Source: Poriferisodalis sp026713105
GTDB lineage: Bacteria > Actinomycetota > Acidimicrobiia > Acidimicrobiales > Poriferisodalaceae
Direction: 5' to 3'
DNA length: 64,000 nucleotides
Assembly (NCBI GenBank): GCA_965115995.1
Contig: OZ220472.1
Coordinates: 3,100,001 to 3,164,000, forward strand
Shown piece by piece: positions 17,033 to 27,433 of the stretch. Position 1 is the first letter of the stretch. Every line of letters begins with the position of its first letter. The notes below the pieces were generated by a model, which was not told the DNA's origin, ran no database searches, and saw nothing but the letters and a program-made list of their open reading frames with translations. Position numbers and translations under genes: made by a program.

Positions 17033-18649
17033 TCAGTGGCCGTCCTCGTCGTGCTCCCCAGCGCCGATGCCGTTGTTCAGCACCACCGGATCGCCCGGTT
17101 CCGGCAACTCGAAATCGCTGTACTCATCAAGATGAATCAGTAATTTCTCAGCGGAGGGTTCCACCGCGTCGAGCAGCGGCTTGGGGTATATCCCCAGCGC
17201 CACCACGGCAATGACGAACGGTGCGAGCGTCAGCAGCTCTCCCTTGCGCAGGTCGGCCGTCTGGCGGTCCGCCGCAGCGGGAGGTCCGTGAAACACTCGC
17301 TGATATGCCCACAGCAGGTACAGTGCTGCCAGGATCACCCCGGTTGTGGCGACGATGGTCCACACGGGCCGCGTGTCGAACGACCCGATCAGGATCAGGA
17401 ACTCGCCGACGAATCCGTTCAGGCCCGGCACGCCCACTGACGACAGCATGATGAGCGTGAAGACCCCGGCATAGACGGGCGCGGCGGACTGAATGCCGGT
17501 CAGCTCGTCGATCTGACGGGTGTGCCGACGCTCGTACAGCATCCCCACCAGCAAGAACAAGGCGCCGGTGCTGATGCCGTGGTTCACCATCTGGATGACG
17601 CCGCCGCCGATGGCCTGGGCGGTGAAGGCGAAGATGCCCAGCACGATGAATCCCATGTGCGCCACCGACGAATAGGCCACCAGCCGTTTGAGATCGCGCT
17701 GCATGGCGGCAGTGATCGCGCCCCAGATGACACCCACCACGCCAACGGTGACCAGCACCGGGGCTGCCCAGTCGGATGCTTCGGGGAACAGGTACAGCCC
17801 GAAGCGCAGCAGCCCATACGTGCCGAGCTTCAGCAGCACCGCGGCCAGCACGACTGAACCTGCTGTGGGCGCTTGGGTGTGCGCGTCAGGAAGCCAAGTG
17901 TGCAGCGGCACCACGGGCACCTTTACCAAGAACGCGATCGCGAACGCCACGAAGCACCAACGGGCCGCGTTGGTGGGCAAATGCTGGCCTTCGGCGAGCG
18001 TGATGAGGTCGAAGGTGATGTCGCTGTCGGGCGAGCCGAGCACCGCGGTGGCCACGACCGCTACGAGCAGCAGCGCGGAGCCTGCCATCGTGTAAATGAA
18101 GAACTTGGTTGCCGCGTATCGGCGCCCCTCGTAGCCCCAGCCCGCAATGAGGAAGTACATGGGCACCAGCACCACTTCGAACATCACGAAGAACAGGAAC
18201 AGGTCGAGAGCGACGAACGCGCCCACCGAGCCGGCCTGCAGCAGCAGCATCCATGCCGTGTAGGGCTTGGGGTCATGGTGCGGGTCGACGCCCGCCAACA
18301 CAATCGGCACGACCAAGCTGGTCAGCACCACCATCCACAGCGAGATGCCGTCGACTCCGAGGTGCCACGAGATGCCGAGCTTCGGGATCCACGACTGCTG
18401 GCTGACAAACTGGAAGCCCTCCCCCACGGAGTCGAGCTGCGCTGCGGGGACGGCGTCAAACTGCCAGGCAAGCGCCAACGCCAGCACACCGCCGACGGCG
18501 GCGAAAAGCGTGCCCAGCGGGCGGGCGAGATCGGGACGGCCGCGGGGCAACAGGGCGACTACGAGCGCACCTACGGCAGGCACGAAGATCAGTGCGTTCA
18601 GCAGCGGGAAGTCGCTGCCGGCGCCCGCGGCGGCAAGCAGGGATCCCAT
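17033..18649 (-). CDS. nuoM: NADH-quinone oxidoreductase subunit M (second complex)
   Basis: A 538-residue antiporter-like subunit. Recognisable are DGISLWMVVL, FEVVLVPMYFLIAGWG with the channel glutamate, KVPVVPLHTWLPDAHTQAPT, and DLKRLVAYSSVAHMGFIVLG. The C-terminus extends about 25 residues past the last helix with an acidic tail (EYSDFELPEPGDPVV) that also contains HDEDGH at the end. It begins two bases after the nuoL stop. Confidence 0.95.
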   Translation of the reverse strand: MGSLLAAAGAGSDFPLLNALIFVPAVGALVVALLPRGRPDLARPLGTLFAAVGGVLALALAWQFDAVPAAQLDSVGEGFQFVSQQSWIPKLGISWHLGVDGISLWMVVLTSLVVPIVLAGVDPHHDPKPYTAWMLLLQAGSVGAFVALDLFLFFVMFEVVLVPMYFLIAGWGYEGRRYAATKFFIYTMAGSALLLVAVVATAVLGSPDSDITFDLITLAEGQHLPTNAARWCFVAFAIAFLVKVPVVPLHTWLPDAHTQAPTAGSVVLAAVLLKLGTYGLLRFGLYLFPEASDWAAPVLVTVGVVGVIWGAITAAMQRDLKRLVAYSSVAHMGFIVLGIFAFTAQAIGGGVIQMVNHGISTGALFLLVGMLYERRHTRQIDELTGIQSAAPVYAGVFTLIMLSSVGVPGLNGFVGEFLILIGSFDTRPVWTIVATTGVILAALYLLWAYQRVFHGPPAAADRQTADLRKGELLTLAPFVIAVVALGIYPKPLLDAVEPSAEKLLIHLDEYSDFELPEPGDPVVLNNGIGAGEHDEDGH

Positions 18650-18651
18650 GG

Positions 18652-20577
18652 CTATGAGACTCCCCGCAGCGCGAGCCAGACGACGAGGATGATCGCGCCG
18701 ACGGCGACGCCCGACGCGTAATGCCGCAAGTAGCCCGACTGCAACGGCCGGATGGCTTCGCCGATCATGCGCACCAGCCGCGCGACACCGTTGACCGCAC
18801 CGTCCACGACGCGCCGGTCAGCAGTGGCCGCCGCCTCAAACGCCTTGGTGCCGGGTCCGCCCACAAACTTGGAGATGGATGAGTCGACGTGGAAGGCGTT
18901 CTCGAGCAACGCGGGTTCGAGCCGATCAGTCGATATGCGCGACTGCAGCCATGCCCGGATCGCGAACGCGATGCCGCCGAGCCCCGCGATCACGGCCACG
19001 AACGCCAGGCCCAGCTTCGTGCCGGTGCCCGAAGTGAAGTGATGCGGGTGTGCCAGCACCGGCTCCAAGAAGTGCTCGAGCACTAGCCAATCGCCCACCA
19101 GCGGCAGGTTGATGATGCCGCCGATAGCCGCCGCACCCGCCAGCAGCACGAGCGGCAGCGTCATGGTCGCCGGCGACTCGTGTGGGTGGACGTCGTCTTC
19201 CCAGCGCTGGCCGCCGAAGAAGACCAGGAACGTCTGGCGGCTCATGTAGTAGGCGGTCAGCAGAGCGGTGATCAGGCCCACGGCCCACAGCAGCGGGCCG
19301 ATGTCGGGCTGCTCCCACGCGGCGAGCAGGATCTCGTCTTTCGACCAGAAGCCCGACAGCGGCGGCACGCCGGCGATTGCCAGCCAGCCCACGATGAACG
19401 TGACCGCAGTGATGGGCATGGCGGCGCGCAGCGCGCCCATGCGGCGCATGTCCTGCTCGTCGCCGAGTCCGTGGATGACCGAGCCGGCGCCCAGGAAGAG
19501 CAGACCCTTGAAGAATGCGTGGGTGATGACGTGGAAGATCGCCGCCACGTACGCTCCCGAGCCGATGGCCAGGAACATGTAGCCGAGTTGGCTGACGGTG
19601 GAGTACGCCAGCACTTTCTTGATGTCGTGCTGCGCCACCGCGGCCAGCGCTGCGAACAGCGCGGTGGCTGCGCCGACGATGGCGATGACCGTTAGTGCCC
19701 CACTCGACGCGTCCAGCACGGGGTTGAGCCGTACCAGCAGGTAGACGCCGGCGGTCACCATCGTGGCGGCGTGCACCATGGCCGAGACCGGTGTGGGGCC
19801 TTCCATGGCATCGGGCAGCCAGACGTACAGCGGGAGCTGGGCTGACTTGCCTGCAGCAGCGAGCAGCAGCAACAGCGACACCGCCATGGCGGTTCCCGTC
19901 GCCAAGGTCGGAGCACTTGCTGCGAGACCTGGGGCAGACGCCGTGCCGGCGTAGGAGACCGTGCCGAGTGTTGTCCACAGCAGGAACGTGGCGACCATGA
20001 AGCCGAAGTCGCCGATGCGATTGGTGACAAAGGCCTTTTTCCCGGCAGTGGCGGCGGTAGGCCGCTCGTGCCAGAACGAGATCAGCAGGTACGAACACGT
20101 GCCGACGCCCTCCCAGCCCAGGAACGTGACCACAAGGTTCTCGCCCAGCACCAGCATGAGCATCGAGAACAGGAACAGGTTGAGATACAGGAAGAACTTC
20201 GAGTACTTCGGGTCGCCATGCATGTAGCCGACCGAGTACAGGTGGATGAGGGTCCCGACACCCGTCACGAACAGCGCCATCGTCATCGACAGCGGGTCCA
20301 CCAGCAGCGCCGCATCGACTTCGAGGCCGCCGATCGGCATCCACTCGAACAGCGTCGAGACGAACCAACGACCGCCATGACCGCCTGCACCGCCGGTATC
20401 GGCCGAATCGAGCCCGAGCAGCCCGCCGAAGGTGATGAGCGTGAACAGGAATGATCCAGCGCTGGCGGCAGTGGCGAGCCAACCCGCACGGGGCTCGCCC
20501 AGGCGCGGACCCGCCAGCAGGAGCACCGCGAACCCGGCGAGGGGCAGCGCGGGGATGAGCCAGACCAACTCGACCAT
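18652..20577 (-). CDS. nuoL: NADH-quinone oxidoreductase subunit L (second complex)
   Basis: A 641-residue NuoL of normal length, without the His/Asp-rich insertion of the first copy. It shows DPLSMTMALFVTGVGTLIHLYS, FLGWEGVGTCSYLLISFWH, KSAQLPLYVWLPDAMEGPTP, DIKKVLAYSTVSQLGYMFLA and HAFFKGLLFLGAGSVIHGL, then the C-terminal lateral helix. It starts four bases after the nuoK stop. The two NuoL proteins are clearly diverged paralogues and not a recent duplication. Confidence 0.95.
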   Translation of the reverse strand: MVELVWLIPALPLAGFAVLLLAGPRLGEPRAGWLATAASAGSFLFTLITFGGLLGLDSADTGGAGGHGGRWFVSTLFEWMPIGGLEVDAALLVDPLSMTMALFVTGVGTLIHLYSVGYMHGDPKYSKFFLYLNLFLFSMLMLVLGENLVVTFLGWEGVGTCSYLLISFWHERPTAATAGKKAFVTNRIGDFGFMVATFLLWTTLGTVSYAGTASAPGLAASAPTLATGTAMAVSLLLLLAAAGKSAQLPLYVWLPDAMEGPTPVSAMVHAATMVTAGVYLLVRLNPVLDASSGALTVIAIVGAATALFAALAAVAQHDIKKVLAYSTVSQLGYMFLAIGSGAYVAAIFHVITHAFFKGLLFLGAGSVIHGLGDEQDMRRMGALRAAMPITAVTFIVGWLAIAGVPPLSGFWSKDEILLAAWEQPDIGPLLWAVGLITALLTAYYMSRQTFLVFFGGQRWEDDVHPHESPATMTLPLVLLAGAAAIGGIINLPLVGDWLVLEHFLEPVLAHPHHFTSGTGTKLGLAFVAVIAGLGGIAFAIRAWLQSRISTDRLEPALLENAFHVDSSISKFVGGPGTKAFEAAATADRRVVDGAVNGVARLVRMIGEAIRPLQSGYLRHYASGVAVGAIILVVWLALRGVS

Positions 20578-20581
20578 CGAC

Positions 20582-20892
20582 TCAGCCCTTCAACGCCGAC
20601 AGATCGTCCGCCGTCGCACGAGGCGAGGCGCGCAGCACCGCCACCACCAGACCGAGACCGACCACCACCTCGGCTGCCGCAACGACCAGCACGAAGAGCA
20701 CCACCGTGTGCCCGTGCACATCGCCGAAGCGGTCAGCGAAAGCAATGAAGCTGAGATTGACGCCGTTGAGCATCAGCTCGACGCACATCAGCATGATCAG
20801 CGGGTTGCGCCGCAGCAGCAGCCCGGTGCCGCCGATGAGGAACAGCATCGCTCCCAGCGTCAAGTACCAGCCAGTCGTCACCTCAAGGCCGC

Positions 20893-20896
<4 letters not shown>
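20582..20896 (-). CDS. nuoK: NADH-quinone oxidoreductase subunit K (second complex)
   Basis: A 104-residue three-helix subunit. It has LTLGAMLFLIGGTGLLLRR, the glutamate-bearing MLMCVELMLNGVNLSFIAF and the last helix VVAAAEVVVGLGLVVAVL. Its ATG at 20896 overlaps the nuoJ stop by four bases. The C-terminal residues ATADDLSALKG are close in style to the DLMKG end of the other NuoK. Confidence 0.95.
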
Positions 20897-21530
<634 letters not shown>

Positions 21531-21531
<1 letters not shown>

Positions 21532-22214
21532 CAGTGATGATCTCCTGCCGCCGGCGACCCGCTGTGCTCATCGAGGTCGGCGGGTTCGTCGCCGACGGCA
21601 ACCGAGTCGTCCTCCCCGCCGTCGAGGTCAGCGTGCTGTCCCTGCTCGGGAGCGCGCACGCCATAGCCCAGCTCGCCGCTCCACCCGACCCGGCCCTCGT
21701 AGTCGGGCTGGCCTGAGGGAGAGGTTGCCCGCATCCAGCCAGAGGTGTGCTCGTCGTCGCCTTCGTGCCACAGCTCCCAGGGCTGGCGCCGGGGCCGTCC
21801 GTCGTCGTCGGTGAGCAGTTCATCCTTGGTGTAGATGGCGTCGCGGCGGGTCGGGAAGCTGAACTCGAAGACCTTCGTCTCGGTGATGGCCTCGGTCGGG
21901 CAGGCCTCCACGCACAGGTCGCAGTGAATGCAGCGCAGGTAGTTGATCTCGTAGACGTAGCCGTACCGCTCGCCCGGCGACACCGGGTCATCGGGCGCGT
22001 TGTCGGCGCCGCGCACGTAGATGCAGCGGGCCGGGCACACACCGGCGCACAGCTCGCAGCCGATGCACTTCTCCATGCCGTCGGGATAGCGGTTGAGCAC
22101 GTGCCGCCCGTGGAACCGGGGCGGTTTCGGACGCTTCTCATGCGGGTACTCCGTGGTGACCCGCTCGCCGAAGAGCTTGCCGAACGTGACCTTGAAGCCG
22201 TCGAGGTAGCCCAT
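21531..22214 (-). CDS. nuoI: NADH-quinone oxidoreductase subunit I (second complex), 2[4Fe-4S]
   Basis: A 227-residue subunit with both N6 motifs: C50, C53, C56, C60 (CIGCELCAGVCP) and C95, C98, C101, C105 (CIHCDLCVEACP). The start is ATG 22214 (MGYLDGFKVTFGKLFGERV), which overlaps the nuoH stop. A long C-terminal extension after about residue 150 is acidic and polar (for example DDDGRPRRQPWELWHEGDD) and has no counterpart in NuoI of the first operon. Confidence 0.95.
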
Positions 22215-23491
22215 CAGCCTCTCCTTCCCGGTCCGACGTCTCCCGGCGCTGCATCGGTGAGTGTGCCAGCCAGATCCTCTGCGTCGAGAGGCTCTTGGGC
22301 CGTGTTGCGTCGGGCTGCCCGCAGCGCCGCCGACAGAAGCAGCCATCCGAGCGCGCCGCCGACGGCGGTCACACCCAGCGTCACCACCAGCTGCTGCGCC
22401 AGATTCCAGCTCTCCTGTTCGAACACCACTTGCCGCAGACCCAAGAACATCAGCCAGAGGAGCATCACCGGGATGAGAACCTTCCATCCCAGCGACATGA
22501 GCTGGTCGTAACGCAGGCGCGGCAGCGTGGCACGGAACCACACGAACACGAACAGGAAGGCGAGCACCTTGGCCAGGAACCACACGGTCGGCCACAGCCA
22601 CGTGAGGCCGAAGAAGATGGGCCCGGCCGGACCGCCGAAGAACAGCGTCACCATGATCGCCGACATCGTGATGACGTTCATGAACTCGGCCAAGAAGAAC
22701 AGGGCGAAGCGGATCGAGGAGTACTCGGTGTGAAATCCGCCCACCAACTCCTGTTCAGCTTCCACTAAGTCGAACGGCGGGCGGTTCAGCTCGGCCGTGG
22801 CGGCAATCAAGAAGACGATGAACGGCACGATGCCGGTGGTGACGACGAACCAAGTGTCCGCACCGCCGGCCTGAAGCGACACGATGCGCTGGGTGGAGAG
22901 CGATCCCGCCACGAGCACCACCGCAACGACGGACATGCCCAACGCGGCTTCGTACGAGATGGCCTGTGCCGAGGCTCGCACCGACCCAATGAGCGGATAC
23001 TTCGATCCTGAGGACCATCCCGCCAGCATCACGCCGTAGACGGCAACCGAGGACATCGCAAGCAGCAGCAGAATGCCGACAGGCGGATCGGCCACCTGCA
23101 AGATGGTCTCCTTGCCGAAGAGCGTGACCGTGCCGCTGCGACCTTCGGTATCAGTGAAGACGCCGCCGATGGGCACGATTGCGAAGGCGACGAACGCTGT
23201 GACCGCCGAGATATAGGGCGCCAGCCGGAACACGAGCGGATCGGCGTTGACGGGGCGGAGGTCTTCCTTGAAGAAGAACTTGATGCCGTCTGCCAAAGCC
23301 TGCAGCAGGCCCCACGGACCGGCAACGTTGGGGCCGATGCGGTGCTGCATGTCTGAGATCAGCTTGCGCTCGAACCAGATCATGAACATGGTGGCGACCA
23401 GCAGGGCGGCGAACGCCACTCCGATCTTGATGCCCATAATTCCGATGTCGCCCCAGTCGACACCGTCGGCGAATAGTGGGTCGCCAGTCAT
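22214..23491 (-). CDS. nuoH: NADH-quinone oxidoreductase subunit H (second complex)
   Basis: A 425-residue membrane subunit, about 80 residues longer than NuoH of the first operon. It has MQHRIGPNVAGPWGLLQAL, ADGIKFFFKEDLRP, AELNRPPFDLVEAEQELVGG and EFMNVITMSAIMVTLFFGG. The extra length is a C-terminal segment with one more hydrophobic helix near residue 370-390 (LVVTLGVTAVGGALGWLLL) and a polar tail. The ATG at 23491 overlaps the nuoG stop (ATGA). Confidence 0.95.
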   Translation of the reverse strand: MTGDPLFADGVDWGDIGIMGIKIGVAFAALLVATMFMIWFERKLISDMQHRIGPNVAGPWGLLQALADGIKFFFKEDLRPVNADPLVFRLAPYISAVTAFVAFAIVPIGGVFTDTEGRSGTVTLFGKETILQVADPPVGILLLLAMSSVAVYGVMLAGWSSGSKYPLIGSVRASAQAISYEAALGMSVVAVVLVAGSLSTQRIVSLQAGGADTWFVVTTGIVPFIVFLIAATAELNRPPFDLVEAEQELVGGFHTEYSSIRFALFFLAEFMNVITMSAIMVTLFFGGPAGPIFFGLTWLWPTVWFLAKVLAFLFVFVWFRATLPRLRYDQLMSLGWKVLIPVMLLWLMFLGLRQVVFEQESWNLAQQLVVTLGVTAVGGALGWLLLSAALRAARRNTAQEPLDAEDLAGTLTDAAPGDVGPGRRG

Positions 23492-25974
23492 CGCGACGCC
23501 CCACTGCGAGTCTCGACCCGCACGTCAGTGACGGGCGCAGTCACGTCGATCAAGACGCCCACATCGACGTGAGGCGAAGGGAACTGCACGACGACGTTCC
23601 CCCGGGCGATTCCGGCGTCAGCCACGATCGGCAGCCTCAGGGCACCTCGCTCGGAGTGAACCTCGACCTCGGTGCCCGATTCGACGCCGACGCGTTCGAG
23701 GTCGAGCGGATGCACACCCAAGACCGTGTCAGCCGCCAGCGACGCCAGCGCCGGCGTCCGCTCGACCGTCACGCCGCCGTCGTAGAGATTGCGGTTGCAG
23801 ACCAAGCGGAGGCCGTAGGCGTCTCGCGCGGGTGCGACATGTTCGGCCGGCAATTCGGGTTCGAAGGCTGCCCCCCTTGCCACCACACCGTCGGTGCCGA
23901 GCTCAGGCCCGATCGCTTCAGCATGGGTGGCGCACACGGCGGCAATCTCGGCGGTGATCTCATCGACCCCCAAGACTCCGAGGTCGCCGCCGCAGAGCAC
24001 GGCCAGCTCGGCCGCGATCATCCAGTCGGGGCGGGCCGAGCCGGGCGCGGTGACCAACTCTCCGACGGACGAGATACGCCCCTCAAGATTGGTCGTCGTT
24101 CCCGACTTCTCCCCGAACACTGCCGCAGGCAGCACGATGTCGGCTTCCGCGGTCGATTGGTTCACGAAGGAATCCACCGCCACCACCGTGCCCGCGCCCG
24201 ACACGCCGAGGCGCGCCAGCATGCTGTCGGGGAAATCGGTGAGGGGGTCCGCACCGAGCAGGAAGAGCACATCGATCTCCCCAGAAGCGGCTGCCGCGAG
24301 GATTCCCGTGGCGTCGTGCCCCTGTTCGCTGGGCAGTTCGCCCCATGCCTGCGCCAAGCTCGGCGGCGGGCTGGCGCGCAGCGCCCGGCCCGGGATCAGT
24401 CCTGGGGCCAGGCCCATGTCGAGCGCGCCGCGGACGTTGCCCCGCCGTGCGGCAACGAGGAAGCGGGCGTGAGGGACCCGGGATCGGATGACCGACGCCA
24501 CCTCGGCCGCCGTCTCAGCAGACTCCGCGACCGACGAGCGACCCAGCACCACGACCACCGATCCCGATGCCAGCTCGTCTGCCAGGGGATCGTCGCCATC
24601 GAGCAAGTCACGCAGGACCGATGCAGCCTCGCCGCCGCGGCACTGCTCGCTTCGCGCTGCGTTGCGAGTCAGGCCCGTCCTGACCGGCGCAATCTCGACC
24701 AGGCGAGTCGTGCCCGCTCTCGCCGCGCCGCGCAGACGCAGGTGCAGCACTGGCAGCTCTTCGCGCAGGTCTCCGCACACCAGCAGTGTCGTGTCGGCGT
24801 TGCACGCCTCGTCAATCGTCGCCGCGGGCAAGCCGACAATCAGCTCAGCGGGCAGCCCGTCGCCGAGCTGTGCGTCCACATGGTCGGTCCGCAGCACCGT
24901 GCGGGCCAGCTTCGACCATGCGTAGGCATCTTCGTTGGTGCCGCGAGCGCCGCCAAGCACGGCAATCGCGCCAGGCCGGGCCGCCTTCACCGCGGCGGCC
25001 ACAGCGCTCAGGGCGCTTGACCAGTCGGTCGGCTGGAAGCGGCGCAGCGGCTCGGTGTCAGCCAGGTCGGAGGTGGTGCTCGTTGGCGTGCGCGCCTGCA
25101 GCGGTGACGTCACCCGTTGCGGGCTCGAGACAGAACCGAAGGCAAACCTGCCCTTGTCGCACAACCAACCGTGGTTGACCGGGTCGATGTCAACTCCGAG
25201 GTAGCGCACCAGCTCGTTGCGAGACGACTGCACCACGATGCGGCAGCCCACCGCGCAGGTCGTGCAGGTGGATTCGGTCTCGACGAGATCCCACGGCCTC
25301 GCCTTGAACCGGTACGGCGCCGCAGTGAGCGCACCGACGGGGCAGATCTGCACCGTGTTGCCCGAGAAGTACGACGAGAAGGGCTCGCCGGGAAAGGTGA
25401 GCACCTGGGTCTCGTTGCCGCGCTCGGTGAAGTCGATGAGCGGGTCGCCCGCGACCTCGTCCGCGAATCGGGTGCAGCGGTCGCAGAGGATGCAGCGCTC
25501 CCGGTCGAGGTGCACCAGGTCGGAGATGGGGATCGGCTTTTCGAAGTGGCGCTTCTCCTCGACGAACCTGGACTCGCCGGGGCCGTAGGCCATGGTCTGG
25601 TCCTGCAGCGGGCATTCGCCGCCCTTGTCGCAGACCGGGCAGTCGAGCGGATGGTTGATGAGCAGCAGCTCGAGCACGCCTTCTTGAGCCCGCTGCGTGC
25701 GTTCGCTGGTGGTGTCGACCACCATCTGCGGCGAGACGGGGACCATGCAGGAGGGCTGCAACTGCGGCCCCCGGCCGGTGTCGATCTCGACGAGGCACAT
25801 GCGGCACATGCCCACCGGGCTCATCCGCTCGTGGTAGCAGAACCGCGGGATATGCACGCCGGCGCGATCCGCGGCTGCGATGACCAGCTCGCCCGGTCGC
25901 GCATCGACAGCGACACCGTTGATCGTCACTTCCACGGTGCTCGGTGCTGCTTCGCCAGCCGCAGTGTCAGACAC
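23488..25974 (-). CDS. nuoG: NADH-quinone oxidoreductase subunit G (second complex)
   Basis: An 828-residue iron-sulfur subunit of the NADH-oxidising module. Ligands seen in order are the [2Fe-2S] set C46, C57, C60, C76; the His/Cys set H108, C112, C115, C121; the [4Fe-4S] set C161, C164, C167, C211; and a fourth set C237, C240, C244, C272 in the start of the molybdopterin-oxidoreductase-like domain (the N7-type cluster). The C-terminal domain, about 230-828, keeps the fold blocks (for example ADPLTDFPDSMLARLG and VVAVDSFVNQSTAEADIVLP) but should not bind molybdenum. The start is GTG 25974, which overlaps nuoF by eight bases. Confidence 0.94.
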   Translation of the reverse strand: MSDTAAGEAAPSTVEVTINGVAVDARPGELVIAAADRAGVHIPRFCYHERMSPVGMCRMCLVEIDTGRGPQLQPSCMVPVSPQMVVDTTSERTQRAQEGVLELLLINHPLDCPVCDKGGECPLQDQTMAYGPGESRFVEEKRHFEKPIPISDLVHLDRERCILCDRCTRFADEVAGDPLIDFTERGNETQVLTFPGEPFSSYFSGNTVQICPVGALTAAPYRFKARPWDLVETESTCTTCAVGCRIVVQSSRNELVRYLGVDIDPVNHGWLCDKGRFAFGSVSSPQRVTSPLQARTPTSTTSDLADTEPLRRFQPTDWSSALSAVAAAVKAARPGAIAVLGGARGTNEDAYAWSKLARTVLRTDHVDAQLGDGLPAELIVGLPAATIDEACNADTTLLVCGDLREELPVLHLRLRGAARAGTTRLVEIAPVRTGLTRNAARSEQCRGGEAASVLRDLLDGDDPLADELASGSVVVVLGRSSVAESAETAAEVASVIRSRVPHARFLVAARRGNVRGALDMGLAPGLIPGRALRASPPPSLAQAWGELPSEQGHDATGILAAAASGEIDVLFLLGADPLTDFPDSMLARLGVSGAGTVVAVDSFVNQSTAEADIVLPAAVFGEKSGTTTNLEGRISSVGELVTAPGSARPDWMIAAELAVLCGGDLGVLGVDEITAEIAAVCATHAEAIGPELGTDGVVARGAAFEPELPAEHVAPARDAYGLRLVCNRNLYDGGVTVERTPALASLAADTVLGVHPLDLERVGVESGTEVEVHSERGALRLPIVADAGIARGNVVVQFPSPHVDVGVLIDVTAPVTDVRVETRSGASR

Positions 25975-27433
25975 GGATCGCCACCTCCGAGACAGAGCCC
26001 GATGCCGGGCTCGCCCGCAGCTCGGTACCCCCAGACCCAGCACCGGTCAACTCAGCGTCGAGGTGCGCGTTCGGCGCCACCCGAGCCTCGAATTCCTCGG
26101 GGAATAACGTCATGGCTGAGTGCACCGGGGCGAACGCAGAGGGTCCCACGAAGCAGATCGTTGTCATCTGGTACGGGAACGGCTTCGGCTCGAGGCCTCG
26201 TTCGGGCACCGCGGCATGGGGGAAGTCGCCTGGGCAGATCGAGGCGCCCACCTCGAACAGCAGGTCGAGGTCGCGCGGTGTGCCCGTCCCGTCGCATACC
26301 CGGCGCAGCACGCGCTCCAGCCAGGTTGCCCCTTCCCGGCACGGCACGCACTTGCCGCACGACTCGTGGGCATAGAACTTGGTCAGCGTCAGTGCCGCCG
26401 CGGGGATGTCGGTGGTGTCGTCCATCACCATCACTGCGCCGGAGCCCAGCATCGACCCCTGGGGGCCGATCTCGGAGGCCTCAAAGGGCAGGTCCAACTG
26501 TGCAGGCGTGAACCAGGGCGCTGAGCCACCGCCGGGAACAAACGCCTTCAGCTCACGTCCCGGTCGCATGCCGCCGCAATAGTCGGGGCGATAGATGAGG
26601 TCACGGAATGTGGTGGTGCCGTTCGTGATCTCGAACACGCCTGGACGCTGGACGTGCCCGCTGACCGCCACCATGCGGGTGCCAGGCGATGTCGGCGTGC
26701 CGATGGCCGTGAAAGCCTCCGCGCCATGACGCAGGATCCATGGCAAGTTCGCCAGGGTCTCGACGTTGTTCACGATGGTGGGCTGGCCGTACAGCCCGAT
26801 GGCCGCCGGGAAGTAGGGGGGCTTCAGCCGCGGCATGCCGCGGTTGCCTTCAAGGCTTTCAATGAGGGCCGTTTCCTCGCCCACCACATACGCGCCCGCA
26901 CCCGAGTGCAGCACGATGTCGACCGAGAAATCAGTCCCGCAGATGTTGCGGCCCACCCAGCCGGCCTCGTATGCCTCATTCAGGGCTTGCGCCACACGTT
27001 CTTGCGCGAGCGCCATCTCGCCGCGGATGTAGAGGAAGCACTGCGACAATCCCACTGCATAGCAGGCAATGAGACACCCTTCGATGAGCTGATGCGGGTC
27101 GAGCTCCATGAGCAGACGGTCCTTGTAGGTGCCCGGCTCAGACTCGTCGCCGTTCACCACGAGGTAGCGAGGCCACACACCCGGCGGGCAGAAGCCCCAC
27201 TTCACACCTGCCGGGAAACCGGCGCCGCCACGGCCAAGCAGGGTTGCGTCGCGCACTTCGCCGTGAACTTCGGCTGGCGTGCGCCCGAGTGCAGCGCGCA
27301 AACCCTCATAGCCGTCTGTCGCGAGATATCGCTCAAGTGTGTAGCTGTCGGGGTGATCGAATCGTTCGGTGACGATGCGCGGCGCATCGTTGACGACAAA
27401 CCCGGGCGCATGAGCAATGGTGTACGGCGTCAT
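25967..27433 (-). CDS. nuoF: NADH-quinone oxidoreductase subunit F (FMN and NADH binding)
   Basis: A 488-residue flavoprotein subunit that oxidises NADH. The FMN loop GRGGAGFPAGVKW is at 67-79 and NGDESEPGTYKDR at 94-106. The [4Fe-4S] cluster N3 ligands are C359, C362, C365 (ESCGKCVPCREG) and C400 in GASICPGDFP. About 60 residues of Gly/Ala/Ser-rich tail follow the conserved end. Only one copy exists in the window, so it belongs to the second operon. It overlaps nuoE (ATGA-type) upstream and nuoG downstream. Confidence 0.95.
   Translation of the reverse strand: MTPYTIAHAPGFVVNDAPRIVTERFDHPDSYTLERYLATDGYEGLRAALGRTPAEVHGEVRDATLLGRGGAGFPAGVKWGFCPPGVWPRYLVVNGDESEPGTYKDRLLMELDPHQLIEGCLIACYAVGLSQCFLYIRGEMALAQERVAQALNEAYEAGWVGRNICGTDFSVDIVLHSGAGAYVVGEETALIESLEGNRGMPRLKPPYFPAAIGLYGQPTIVNNVETLANLPWILRHGAEAFTAIGTPTSPGTRMVAVSGHVQRPGVFEITNGTTTFRDLIYRPDYCGGMRPGRELKAFVPGGGSAPWFTPAQLDLPFEASEIGPQGSMLGSGAVMVMDDTTDIPAAALTLTKFYAHESCGKCVPCREGATWLERVLRRVCDGTGTPRDLDLLFEVGASICPGDFPHAAVPERGLEPKPFPYQMTTICFVGPSAFAPVHSAMTLFPEEFEARVAPNAHLDAELTGAGSGGTELRASPASGSVSEVAIRV

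Noticed and set aside
15769..17214. A 481-residue frame opposite nuoN/nuoM of the second operon
   Set aside because: Same reason: antisense shadow of conserved coding sequence with Arg-rich composition.
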